Part shown: positions 1-12,500 of the stretch, piece by piece
How the letters are laid out: each line of letters opens with the position of its first letter
How positions within the stretch are numbered: position 1 is the first letter of the stretch
Assembly: GCA_032622095.1 (NCBI GenBank)
Contig: CP136061.1
Location: 186,630,369-186,694,368, forward strand
Source: Siphonodentalium dalli
Lineage: Eukaryota; Mollusca; Scaphopoda; Gadilida; Siphonodentaliidae
Direction: 5' to 3'
DNA: 64,000 nucleotides
Notes under the pieces: generated by a model
Database searches by the model: none
What the model saw: only the letters and a program-made list of their open reading frames with translations
Told to the model about the DNA's origin: nothing
Made by a program: the position numbers and the translations under genes

Positions 1-929
1 GTTACTATCAATAGCGTTATTATTTGGCTAAATTTCAGTAATATTCTCCCAGTTTACATTCAATAAAACCAATTTGTCTCCGTATTTAAAATTCTTTGAT
101 ATAGATCGTTTATATTCTGCAATAATTTGTACACAAGAGACGGATTCTTATGTTTTATTGTGTTTTTAAACTCCGAGGTGGCGAAATCTCGGTTTGTTTA
201 CATTACGAACATTTGAGTCCGTAATCGGAATCGGAATCGGAATCTGGATTGCCACTAGATTACGATTACGGTATGTTCGTTTACTGATTCTGGTCTGTTC
301 GTTTACCGAACCAAGTCGTAAGGGGACTAATCCATAATCTGAATCCAGATTCTCTATCCAGATCCCCACGAAATAACGACTCAGGCCACTTGAAATAATT
401 GTTTGCTGGTTAACCCATATGGTCGAGCGGTTGTACATTCTGTTCAAATCTTCAAGTTCCCAACTACATTACCTTTCCCAGATTTATTATATAGAATTAT
501 ATCTATATAGTATATAGCTCTGCCTTACCCTTCTTGTATTATTTTGGCTAAATTCCCAAGTCTGGAATATTTCAGCGAAACCTATTACATTGTACCTCTT
601 CAAGTCCTGCTAAGTCCAGCTAAGTCCCATAGCTATTATACCAGTATGTCCATGTCAAATGACACACAGCAGATACCAAACAGATAATATGTATAGAGAT
701 TGCCAACACATTCAAACTTCCCAATTGAATTGTGGTCAAGGCACTAAATCGCCATGATCGCGGGTCACTGTAACACAAAGTGGCACAAACGCATATTACT
801 ATTGACCCACCATTGTCAATTTGTGTAAGGTAACCTTCCAGAACGAAGATAATTATATGCCGTATACAGCCTTATAAGGCATTCAGGAATGTGTTTGAAA
901 ATGTGTGTGATGTATTCAGTTTTATGGGA
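1..929. other. No gene seen
   Basis: No coding exon, RNA gene or clear repeat was recognised. A short run of GGAATC hexamers lies near 225-250. The longest open frames carry no recognisable domain and look like chance frames. Confidence 0.5.
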
Positions 930-1420
930 ATCGCGGTGGGGAATCACGCGGTTTCGATTTGATGAGTACTCACGCATTCATCATGAATGAGGCGATCGTA
1001 AACGCGACCAGAAAAGAGAAATAAGGTAAAAACAATCTTACAAAGTATTTTGGGAGCTACGAGCATATGCTATACTATTTTTCAAACAAGCTGATACCTT
1101 ATTTGTGTCCAAACTCACAGTTGTTTTCTCTAACATAATGACCAAAGTTGTCAGTCCAAGGATCATCCTAGATGTATTGACTGGTGTGTTCCACGAACCT
1201 ACGACTGGCAACTTGGGCCAGAATGATATAGTAAACTACGTATTTTTCGAACAAGAAAGGCATCAACTGTTTTTAAAATAAACTGTGCTCGCAACAGTCA
1301 AAATACTATGTTTTGTGTCATTTCCTATATATTATGTTTTTGTGCATTTACACTCGCCTCTGCCATTTTGAGTGAGTGGTACTCACCAACCTCGAAACCA
1401 CGTGATTCCCACCGTGGAAT
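930..1420. mobile_element. TIR element, ~490 bp
   Basis: Imperfect terminal inverted repeats of about 40 bp lie at 932-972 and 1378-1418. Both arms share the blocks GTGGGNAATCACG, GGTTTCGA and GAGTACTCAC when one is reverse-complemented. No coding capacity lies between them. A trace of the same end (CTCCCACCGTGGAATGG) is at about 63387. The structure suggests a non-autonomous DNA transposon; no target duplication could be fixed. Confidence 0.55.
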
Positions 1421-1599
1421 GTTTCCTCTCGGAATTACTGACACAGAGAGGAACTTCAGTTCATGTTTGATTTGAATAACAGGTCGCTGACCAACGACGA
1501 AGGTCGCAGGTTTGAAGGATTTATGGGTTTCAGATCCCTCCTACAAACTGTAGGAGGAATTTATAACACCAGTATATAATACAAAGTGCATTGGACATC

Positions 1600-2510
1600 T
1601 TCAATGTGTCGAGAAAGGGTAAATAACTCTAAAATCTATGTGGAACAAATGGCAATAACTCCAGTAAAACGACTCCGACTGAACTCAAAATCGAAGGTGC
1701 GCAGGTTCCCATGCTAGTTGACATCTATGCCAAGTTTTAAAAAAAAATAACTGGAAAATGACGGAATAGAGGATCGGACAAAATGCGTCCCAGGATGTAC
1801 GATTCTATGTCGAAAAAGGGCAATAACTCCGTCAAAATTAGTCCAACCGAACTCAAAATCGCTATGTCGAGTTTATTGGCAGTCGAAAAAAACTTCTGCC
1901 AATAACTTGGCATTGTTGCAAGAGACTCATATATCAAATATGGTTTGAATCAGTTAACATTTGATTGAGTTATCGCGCTAACGGTGAAAAAAAATGCTAA
2001 AAATAGACAAACTAAGGCCCATAACACCGGGGAAAAAATTCGGACAAACCTGGTTTTCGAACTCATCCGAGATATTGCAAGAGACCCATATATCAAATAT
2101 GGTTGTAATCAGTTAATATTTGATTGAGTTATCGCGCTAATAGGTGGTAAAATTGCAAAAAAAACTCATCAAAGATGGATAACTCTTGTCAAAAAGTTCG
2201 GACGTGACCCATTTTCTATAGGCAGTAAATAGTCACTGGGAGCAACTCACACACCAACATTTTTTTGAATCCGTTCACAAAAGTTATAAGGCATTCTTTA
2301 TGTCCGCCCGCCCGCCCACCAACCGTCCCTCGTCAAACCATAAGTCGAGTTTTTGAAAAAAACTCGTCTAAAAAATACCAGAAAATGACAGAATACAGAC
2401 TCGGACAAAGCTCCACACAGACGCACACATACACAATGACGGACGGACGGACGGACGAGGGTCATTACTATAGTCCTCCGACGGAATGTTGGGGACAAAA
2501 CATATAAACT
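1600..2510 (+). repeat. Modular dispersed repeat (GGAC-tailed)
   Basis: The stretch is built of modules with phrases such as GAAAAAGGGCAATAACTC and GAACTCAAAATCG. It contains two ~68-bp near-identical blocks at about 1918 and 2078, exactly 160 bp apart. It ends in a GACGGACGGACGGAC tract followed by GTCATTACTATAGTCC and GGGGACAA. The same tail and modules recur at 12480-12990, 18335-21030 and, reversed, at 43095-43895. Similar repeats are common in molluscan genomes; the class (SINE-like or LINE tail) is not settled here. Confidence 0.6.
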
Positions 2511-2579
2511 GCCGTCTGAAGAGAATGATACAGCGATCGAATATCATATGCATGCACAATCAGGACAATTGTCTTCACC

Positions 2580-2595
2580 GGGGGGGGGGGGGGGG
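2580..2595 (+). repeat. Poly-G tract (G16)
   Basis: Uninterrupted run of 16 G followed by T and GGGG. It is one of many long G or C runs in the window. Confidence 0.9.
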
Positions 2596-3897
2596 TGGGG
2601 GTGCAATGAAAAGCAAGTTGCTACTAAAGCTTAAGTTACAGAAGGGTGAAAGTTTCTTTTTTCCAATGTAAATACAAGCACATTTAATTGCCACAATATT
2701 ACAAATATCGGGTAATGAGATTGAGGGACAAGTGCATAAATCACTTACAGATATTCGCTATGTAACTACATTCATAGTTTTACTTTGAATATGACGACAT
2801 GTAAATGTTAGTTGGCCCAGTTTTGCTTCAGTGTAATTATATACTGACCAGTAATTACGTGGATCGATATAGTCTAGCCAATACATGCCCTATACTGTTA
2901 TGCACCATGCAGATACACCATGCGGTCCGCGATAATTTCACCGTCGCTTAACTTCAATCAATATGTTTCTCAATTATTCTGCACAAGAATACTTCTTCGC
3001 GAAGTTTGAAATGAAAATATTGACTGGCTAATCTGCTCTTCTATATAGCTCTAGTGTCACAAACAGACAATGGAGGAAGAACAATTTAATTAATGGCAAT
3101 CATTATAGAAAGATTTCGTCCTGTGTCATAACAAGACCGTCGGTGACTATGGCGACGCATCAGACTCAATAAAGACTGAAAACCACCGAAGCCATAATCA
3201 CTGTTCATACATGTATATCATACTACAATATATTCCAGGTGGTTTATACTACATTTTTTGGCAAGATTATGTTGTCGTCGCTGCATGGCACCCACAACAA
3301 AGCAGTAACAACAAGCACGGCGAAGTGTTCACTTATGAAACAGGCGATCATGCATGCCTGGCGCATATACTCTTTTTGCCAAGAGAATCCCACTTTAATC
3401 GTGAAATTTCGTACTCTATAATATACTGACAGGACGTATTGGAAATATGGATTTGGAAGGGATTTGGCACATGCATATAAGAATGAATATGTTTCATGAT
3501 TGTCAATGTTTATTCTTGGTATAGCACAGGGTACAGGATTTTAAGACATTCCGTCAAGATGGTATACATGAATGCTAGAAAATTCCAAGAGACTATTATA
3601 TTATCAGATAATTAGATAATAGATCATAATATCGCTAAACATAAATCATCATAGACGTCAATTTAGACATAAAATAGAGAGTTGTGACGCGGCATGCTCA
3701 AGTAATGATAATAAGACATGTTCAGTTACACTTATGATCACGTGCGTTGCTAACTTGCTATTGCCAACGAATGTCACACGAGTAATGTTTTCTTTGCGAC
3801 CACACGTGCATGGTTGTTCGGTTCAGATTAGTTTTGCCTCACGTACCATGTAACAAATAGCGTATCAAAGAGGTAAATAGAGGACCTCTAATGAGTC

Positions 3898-3989
3898 GCA
3901 ATTCTATTCGAAATTTATTAACACAGCGCACTAAATTCGATTCGAATCGAATTTAGTGGACGAGGTTAATAAATCTTGTATAGAATTGC
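3898..3989. repeat. Hairpin element with perfect 30-bp palindrome
   Basis: Positions 3929-3958 form a perfect palindrome (CACTAAATTCGATTC and its reverse complement). Outer arms continue the pairing imperfectly: GCAATTCTATTCG at 3898 pairs with TAGAATTGC ending at 3989, and TTATTAAC with GTTAATAA. The whole 92 bp could fold as one hairpin, as in very short foldback MITEs. Confidence 0.65.
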
Positions 3990-6900
3990 AACGAATTTGA
4001 TATCCTTTTTTTTTTATCACATAATCACATTTTAGTAAGGAAAAACGATCTCGAAACGACTGGGCTTAAAACAAAAATTAATATTGATTTCCTTATCACA
4101 ACCAAAGAGAATGTAAAGATACCTTCAAGAACAAAAATAGTTCCATTTTAAATATGTATTTTCATGTTGACACAATTGTTCACCCATGTTTAAGTCACTG
4201 TCAACACTAAATAATCCACACAAATTGAATATCATAATTATATTCTAATTACCATAATACTAACATTAATCGATATCATCGATAAGTCATTACGTAACTG
4301 CACGTGTCGATAATACACATGTGTCTTACTAACAAATATGAGGCCTGGTTTAGGGCCCAATTATGTGATAAAATCATGTTTCATAACAACTGCATGGAGA
4401 AGAAAACCGAAGCGGTACATCTTCCCTATATAATTTCTGTATATTATCTGCGTTTTCGCTTGTTCAATGGGAGAACTGGACGCTTCATTAGATGGTAATA
4501 AGTTTCTATAACGACGGCATCGTATAACTCTTGTGTCAGCATTTTAACATGACATTATGTTTTATTTGTCGTTATTATGGCCAAGATACGAATGTATAGA
4601 CCGGCTATATATGGCCGTGTGAGCGGTGAAATATTTGGCCGATAAAGAATATATTATTTATCAGGGTGGAAAGGCTTGATGTCATTTGACATTATCGGGG
4701 ATCGATGTATCTATATGTCGTCTCGATTGACCCATATAATTAATGTGACGGTCTCCACCATATATGTATCTTTATGACAGTTAAACACACCGCGTGTCCG
4801 TAAGTGCAACCAAACCAGGCTATTATCAAAATAATCACGTGGAATTCGTCCCAAATTCAAAATTAATATGTTGAATAAAGACAAAATTGAGTGACCACAT
4901 TGTAGCACAAATATGTCTTGGGTAGACGAAGAAAGATGCAATCGCAATAGCTACATTTGTACGTCCTAACCCATTTTAGTAGAGTGTGCAGTTGCTAACT
5001 AAAGTCGTAAAGTCTATCAAAGGACATACTGTAAAATTCGAGCTAGGAAATCCCAAATCATGCAAGAAAAATAGATGCATCATGTAAAAAGCAATAAAAT
5101 CATGGTTTTATAAAATCGCGGTTTTATTATACAAGCGCTATAACAATCAACCAGCAATACCCCCCCCCCCCCCAGACAGATTGTTATTTTGTGTGTACAG
5201 TGCTGAATGAAGGATTTCGAATGCTCAATCATACTTAGAGAATTCGACGAAAATCTGAACGATGCAAATAGCGCACCATATATGGCTCTTTTGATTCAAG
5301 TTCTAAACCTCTGGGAAGAAACACCAAAACTACCCAAACGATGTTTCTCAAGGTGAACGATCTGTTCACATAACATTTTGTTTCTATTTCGCGCGTGCGA
5401 GGTCAGAACCATTTTTTTATGGACCACAAACAGGCTCCGATATTGCAAGAGCGAAACATGATTACATTAGGGTACGAAACTGGTGACTCGACCCCGTTCC
5501 TGCGCGCGAATTCTAACACGCGTGAGTTCAGACTCTCTACGATTAACGTGTAACGTAGTTCCGTCACGGTTCCAATAACTGGTTCAACGTGAATCAAACT
5601 GACCAGTATACTTGCAATTCAGTGTTGCAATAGACAAATACAATATAAGAGTAGAAGTAAAATTGTGTTTAGCAATATAAAACCAAGAAATAGTAGGGTA
5701 TATATCAGTAGTATAACATTGTATTATAGAGCCAGGTGTGTGCTATTGGTTGCCAAACATAATTATGTGGTATTACACATGCAGCCACCATCTATAAGGA
5801 AAAGTTATTTTGTCATTTCAGAAGAAGTTGAGTGGGAGTTTATTGCTAGTTATATAGTGTTTCACATATAAACATGTCAGAGTAAATTTTATCCATACTC
5901 CATGCATGGAATGTAACATAATCATCATCCATTTCTTGTATTTACACTCAACTTGCAAATTAAAAGATTATTATCGCCCGTTTTGAATGATATCCTGGTA
6001 TCGTGCATGTTGCATCCATACAATGTGAAAACAAGTCACGTCACATGACGAGATTTCAACCAACCAACGCCCCCATTCAAGTTCCACAGCACTGATGCAT
6101 ATAGGAGTGTAAAGAGCATTTTAAAATAGGATCGATTTGATCAATTCAGTTTGGAACATAAAACTGATAGACGCTTTTGTGGATTGTTGCAATATCTGTG
6201 TCATACAAATGACGTTATTTGCAAGTATTTTTTTTCTTTTGCCCGATAAGCTGAAAATTATCCCAGGAACATTTGTTTAACTAATTGGTATCATCGGACC
6301 ACGGATTTTAAATGAATTATGACTGTCGGGGTGAGTTAATCAGTATCACTGTGTGCACATTATATGCTGTCAACCAACAGAACCACCGTATGCTCTGCCC
6401 CTAATATACAAACATGGCCACAAGTTCTAAAGTGCGTATATTCCGACAACAATATCACCTATAATACAATAATAGAGTAATAAACACACATTACATGTAC
6501 GGGGAAATAAACACAGATTAACAAACAAAAGAAAATTCACCCAAAAATCATGTAGTATGCAAATAAATAATGATTTTACATGTTACTCACAAAATAAATA
6601 TACCTGAGTGTGTGTCCAACTGTTCTGATGCATGGGATTGTAAAATGTTCTTATGACTAAGTTGTAATTTTCAGTTGTATGAAGCAAATGATACCGCGTA
6701 ACCTCGTCATATATTGTTTAGAATTCCTCATGGTTCAACCAACAGTTGTCTGAACAATGCTGTGTCAGCTGCGTTATGGACATACGTCGTAAAGCATTTG
6801 TGAAATTTAGTATTAAATTTGGAATCGATTCTAATAATTAGTATTAACAGTATCATTTATGCTACGTTCACACAGTAGTACATTTACCCAGCAAATGTCT

Positions 6901-8840
6901 GGAAATTCGTCATATATTGTGATATATGACATGGGCGGTAAACACATAATACCACCGTCTATCACATTGCCATTGAGGCATGTGTAATTGCATATTGAGT
7001 TAGTATATATATACAACTAACATTTGCCCAAAATTATAGCATCTGAATATCTGACAAATTACAATGGCGAAACGACAGTTCAAATAGCCGGTACAATAAT
7101 CGAAAACACGTACTCTGTAATTTAGAAATATATCACCCAAATGAAGCAATTTGTGTTAAACTTTTTTGTTTACTTCCCATGCGTTCGAATCTACGTCACA
7201 AATATAATCTATAAACGATCCAGCCATCCCGAAATTTAATGATATTTGTTATAGTCATGTCTTGGCTGTTGTACCCATGATTGGACTGGGTCTATTTGCG
7301 GAAATTCGACGCATATATTTACATGTAAAGTTTGATCTTCAAAAAGGGTAAAAGTCCTGATCCGAAATGCAATTTGCAACATGAGTTTTCATATAGATAA
7401 CCAGGATCTCAGTTAGTTGAAAATCATAATTTTGCACTTTGGTTATGAGGTTACATTTGTGAAGTAGATTCCCCACTCTTTTTGCTGTAACAGGTAATAC
7501 ATATATATATAAATATATAGGATTGAAGAAAACACAGCACCGTGAGCTGCTGCTGGTGGTATATAAGTAAGAGAAAATCAAATCTTATTCGAGGATTAAA
7601 ATATGGAACAAACGCACATCACTCCATGTAAGTATTATTTTGTTTAATTCCCGAATAAACTCGAATTAAAGTACAGTGGACGAAAGAATAGACAAAGTCG
7701 CGCGTCACCCACTTCTCTTATATTGCATGTGTTTACACAAACTTTGAATTCTTTCCGACACTTTCAATCAATTGTTATACTCACAAGTATTCCAGTTGAA
7801 AACCATGAGCTCTAAATTTATTTATCTGTCTTTTATGTTTATATTTATGTTTTATATTAATTATATATGGTTGAGTACCCCAACGAAACAAGTATTGTGT
7901 TAAACTTCTGCACAAAGGAGTGATGTTCATTCGCCCAACAGCTATATAACACAAAGGCACGTTGTTTTATAAACAAACGCCTGTAAGGCGAAATTGTTTT
8001 GTGTCTCTATGTTAAAATTCATATTTATAAAATAAAAATAACTCAGTCAACGTTCCAATAAGATTTACACGAATCAACTTCATCCAAAAATCTTGTCATA
8101 TGATTTGTACTTTATGAAACATACTTGAATGATACGAAATGATTTATGGAATACTGTGATGGCAATGGATTTTAAAAGATTATGTGTGGACATATATCGA
8201 GTAGTGACAACGGAGATGTGTCCTACCTATATATGCCTGAGATTAATGACGTATTAGTGTCTGCAATATACGTCATATATAAGAAGTTGTGAAGAACTAT
8301 CAGCTAATTAGTGTATGGACAATTTCAAAAGACAGAAACATATATATGCATGGAATATAGTTGTGGGGCGTCATCGTGCCATTTAAAACCATAACTACTG
8401 TCCGGACTCATAATGGTATATACCATTGAAAGAGTAAGATATAAATATAAATAAATCAAAGTTTGTTCCGAAAACGTCTGTTCTCTGTGTTGAGTGTGTC
8501 GCCTTATTTATTTGAAGCGAGATTCTCCGTCAGTATAGACACATTTGGCAGAAGAAGAAAAAATAAATAAAAGCTGTGTCTCAATCAATTGTGAATTTAA
8601 ATTTTTTTATATTTTTAGCAAAGATTTTGAGATATCAATAATCCTGGAAAAATAGAGATTAAACAAATTTTGAGACATCTTTAAAAACATCGATACAACT
8701 TTTTAATATCCACTAATCACAAGGTGATCCTTATCATTTTTGATGGTCTTTAATCGAATTATAGAAACCAAAGATGATTCTGAATATCATACATTGGCAT
8801 TAGATAGCACGATTATTCCCCGTCGAGAATGTATACAATG
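3990..8840. other. No gene recognised
   Basis: About 4.8 kb of AT-rich DNA in which no exon with homology, tRNA or clear transposon was found. It contains a C15 run at 5160-5174 and short AT microsatellites near 7500. Part of it lies downstream of the lin-28 stop and may include distal 3'UTR or flank. Confidence 0.45.
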
Positions 8841-8848
8841 CATTGTGA

Positions 8849-8854
8849 TTTATT
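8849..8854 (-). promoter_or_regulatory. Possible lin-28 poly(A) signal
   Basis: The minus strand reads AATAAA here, about 500 bases past the lin-28 stop. Such hexamers are frequent in DNA this AT-rich, and another lies at 8507-8512, so this is only a candidate. Confidence 0.2.
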
Positions 8855-9324
8855 TTATGTATGACCATTGCATTTGTATTCATTTATGTATTAATCTAAT
8901 ATTTACTGATGCAACATTGCTTGTAATTTTACAATGTAACTATCCATATTTTGAATAAGAGAATTCTACTTTCATTTTTGTCAAAGGCCGGCTCTGAGTG
9001 AATTACATGTATTATACTATGAGCCAAAGAATGGCATTTTCTTTTGAAGCATATCCATATATTCGACATTATATTTGTATATCAATACTGATCTCAATTC
9101 GAATATACAGCATATATGACAGTAGTGAGTATACAACTACAAGGTATCAGAAAAATTCCAAACACAAGAGAACGTCATCTAAACAACATACGTTAAACAT
9201 TGAAATACAGATAATACTCGGCAATGTTCTGTGATAAATTCGAACGAACCATATGATTGTCATCTTGTCGTGAGAGCAACATTTGAGGAAAGTTTTCATG
9301 ATACAAGTTTAACGAACACGCAAA

Positions 9325-9334
9325 TGAGGTAGTA
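9325..9334 (-). promoter_or_regulatory. let-7 seed match in the lin-28 3'UTR
   Basis: On the minus strand the transcript would read TACTACCTCA, perfectly complementary to let-7 nucleotides 1-10 (plus strand TGAGGTAGTA). It starts 22 bases after the lin-28 stop codon. let-7 repression of lin-28 through 3'UTR seed sites is established in nematodes and vertebrates. Pairing does not continue beyond base 10, so this is a seed-type site. No second let-7 site and no lin-4/miR-125 site was noticed nearby. Confidence 0.75.
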
Positions 9335-9356
9335 ATAACTGGAAAGTCTAGGATGG

Positions 9357-9540
9357 TCATTGAACACCCATTCCATCGGATGGGGCGTTGTTGTTGTCAT
9401 TGTGAGGTTTAACGACGTCTTTCGTCGGACAGTCCGCAATGAGGTGATCGAACGATTTACAATTATGACATCGTTTTGGCAGTGGACCAAGTGGGCATTT
9501 TGATGCCACGTGGTTCCCGAAATCTCCACAATTGTAGCAC
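9357..9540 (-). CDS. lin28: lin-28 last coding exon: CCHC zinc knuckles and stop
   Basis: The acceptor reads TTTATCCGCAG and the exon completes an Arg codon, then gives [15 protein letters not shown] and [14 protein letters not shown], ending at TGA (9359-9357). These are the two retroviral-type zinc knuckles that bind the GGAG motif of pre-let-7. The second has CX2CX4HX4C spacing. The first has one extra residue before the histidine (CX2CX5HX4C), unlike vertebrate LIN28 but as I recall it in insect LIN28. The tail (PTKDVV, then Asn-rich, ending GMGVQ) is short. Longer open frames overlapping this exon on both strands are in wrong frames. Confidence 0.95.
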
Positions 9541-12500
9541 CTGCGGATAAAGGAAACATTTCAGTCGGATTAACATATTTCTTATTTCTTGCTTCCTGTT
9601 CTCCCTTAATGAGGCGCCCCATTCGTGAATTTCAAAAAATCTCAATGTCCAACAATCAATTTGAAGGGGAAATAATTATCCTTTGTAACCAATGTATACT
9701 ATAATATTATAACAACATGTGTTTACCCTCAGCTAGGACATTAGAGATATGTTCTAATTATGAGAAAGTGGTTTTAAAAAATAAAAACAATCATATTTTC
9801 ATGTAGGTCGATAGACAGTTTGACAGAAATTATTAAATCAGTGGCCGATCACGATCGGCAGATGTTTTACCCATCCATTGACGTTAATATATTACTATGA
9901 TCGGAATAATAAATTAAGAGTTTTTATGTCAAATTATAAAGTATACTGTTATCAGTGTTATGTACTATTATAGAAAAATGTACATAACACAAATTATTGG
10001 AATTTATGGAGCACTCGCAAATTTATAAGAGAATGCACTTGCACAGGATCGGTAATGCTGCATCAACGCAACCTTGGATTAAATGTGAAAATGTGACCCG
10101 GACATGGACTACTTGTGTTAATTGAGTCCAATTTAAGTTTACAATGACAATGTATCAAATTCTACCAACAACACAGCCATCAAGATAAGCCCACCTCAGT
10201 ACTGACACATTAATATCAATTATATAGCAGAACTGTCAACTAATCACTGGTATCGTTTCTGCTGAACCTTGTCATTTCTATTAAACCTATAACAGTTATA
10301 ATGACCTCAGACCATATGTAGAGTGATATACTCAGCTGTGCAATGCAGCGAAGATGTTGTAGTCTACTGTTAATGGCATGCCATGTGTATTATTGAAACA
10401 TTTTTTTAAAGTTAGATACCATAGCTTTCTTTATCTGCACATTGGCATAAGTGACATCAGAACATGATATAGCCATATTAATAGCTAAGTAGTCCAAATG
10501 CATGTGATGGAATTGGTGAATTGGGTTCAATATCACTCCAAACAAATTTACCAGTAAATAAGACAAGATTTTGGACTGATTCAAACCAAATTTGGTGTGG
10601 TGACTCGGGGTACCCTTGGCGATGTTTTAATGGTGTTAGTTTTTCAAATTTTGTTAACTTAAACAAAAATTAAATTGAGGAAGGATTTCAATCTAATTTA
10701 AATTTAAAACAAAAATATTTTAATTATTTAAAACAAAAATATTTTATATATTTTTTTGTTGTTGATAAATTGAGCAAGGAATTCAATCTAAATTTGTTTT
10801 TGTTAAGAGCGAATATTTATCCAAAAAAGGGTCATAACTCAGGGGGGAGGTCGAAAAAAAATTCCAGGCACGTATGATCATTTTAATTTTTTCCGGCCAC
10901 AGGGGACCCACCCACCCAATTTCTTCCGTTTCCGGCCTTTTTTTCCAGGCAATTTTGGACACCCACCCTTTTTTTTCCGTTTCAGGAAGTTTTTTCCGGT
11001 CAGTTTTGGACACCCACCCCCCTTAAATTGGTGAAAAATTTTCAATTAAGCAACCAAATAGCTGATTATCCTACATTATCATAATTTATTGCGCTATATT
11101 TGAATAGAACAGTGCATAATGAGATAACTATACTATTTGAATTTATCATATAAGTGTCATTAATCAAGAAATGTGTCAACATAATCACATTTCTAGGGAT
11201 ATATAGGCAGAGTGCCAAGGTTTTTATTAACATTCATTTTCATAATATATAGTCACATGATCTAGTCACATAATCACATTTGAGTATTCTACAGAATACA
11301 TGGTACCGGTACAACAAATTTCAGATTATTTGATATTTTGATATTTGCTATGTGATTTACAGTAATGCCCTAATTAATCGACTCCATAACCACATCAGAA
11401 TAATGGGTAATTTAATTTTAATTTCTGACTAAATCCTGAAAAATTGTCAATTATTCTGCTGTGGTTATGGAGTCGATTAATTAGGGCATTACTGTATTGC
11501 TGGAATCAAATTGTTTATCAAAACATGTGGAAATACAACTGTTCATCCAGTTCATCCCAGTTTGAAGAATAATGCTAATACCAAACATAACCATTATATA
11601 TACATGCGTGACTCTTCTTGGGCCATCTCAGAAACCAGAACTGAGGAAACATGTTATAGCGTGTAATGGCAGGCTGGTAGCCACTGCCTGAAGTAATAGG
11701 CTTCGTAATAATTGGGAATAATATGGATGGATAGCCCAATTTCACTTCTTTTTTTGCTCACGATATCAGTGACGATAAAATGTTCGTTACTGTGATTAAC
11801 ATTACAAGCTGATCCACATTAACATGGAAAACAATGTGAAATTGTTCAAGCTGGCCCGGCTGGCCTTCAATTTATTTGTTAAGATTTTGTTTTACGTTGT
11901 CAAAAGTGTATTTTATTCCATTATTTATTATATCTTTATTTCCAAGTCACATATGGTCAATTGTGCTTTCATTTTATTGCTTATTTTCAGCTGAGTTCTG
12001 CATAGTTATTCTTATTTTGTTGTATCAGTAGATGGAATCCTGATTAAATTTTATTTTTCCAATAGCGCAGTGTCTAGTTCTATCAAGTTGAATTTGGGTT
12101 ATTGTTGGCCATTGTGCAACTGATCCAACTTCTGATAACCTCTATATGTAGTATAGCATTAGTATTAACTATATATGACCTGTTTCTGTTCAAAACACAT
12201 CAAAATAAGACTCAATAACAGGAATGGAAAAAAAATTTGGCATATTGAAAAAACTGTTTTTTGGACCCAAGAGACACCCACCCACCCCATCATACGTGCC
12301 CTCATACCCTCGTGGCCAGAAAACATGCAGCTCTCAAGAAAATATCTTAACCATAACAAAATATTACCCATTTAATATTTTACTCTCAATAAACCACATT
12401 TCTCTTTCCTCTTATCTCTCAGCATGAAGGTTGTATTAATTAATTGTAAGCTATCGTCAAGAAACCTCACATCTGGATAATTCATAGTCGAAAAAGGGCC

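Noticed and set aside
9296-9622. 108-codon minus-strand open frame over the lin-28 last exon
   Set aside because: It runs through the splice acceptor into intron and reads the wrong frame. The real exon is the frame giving CYNC and CHNC knuckles.
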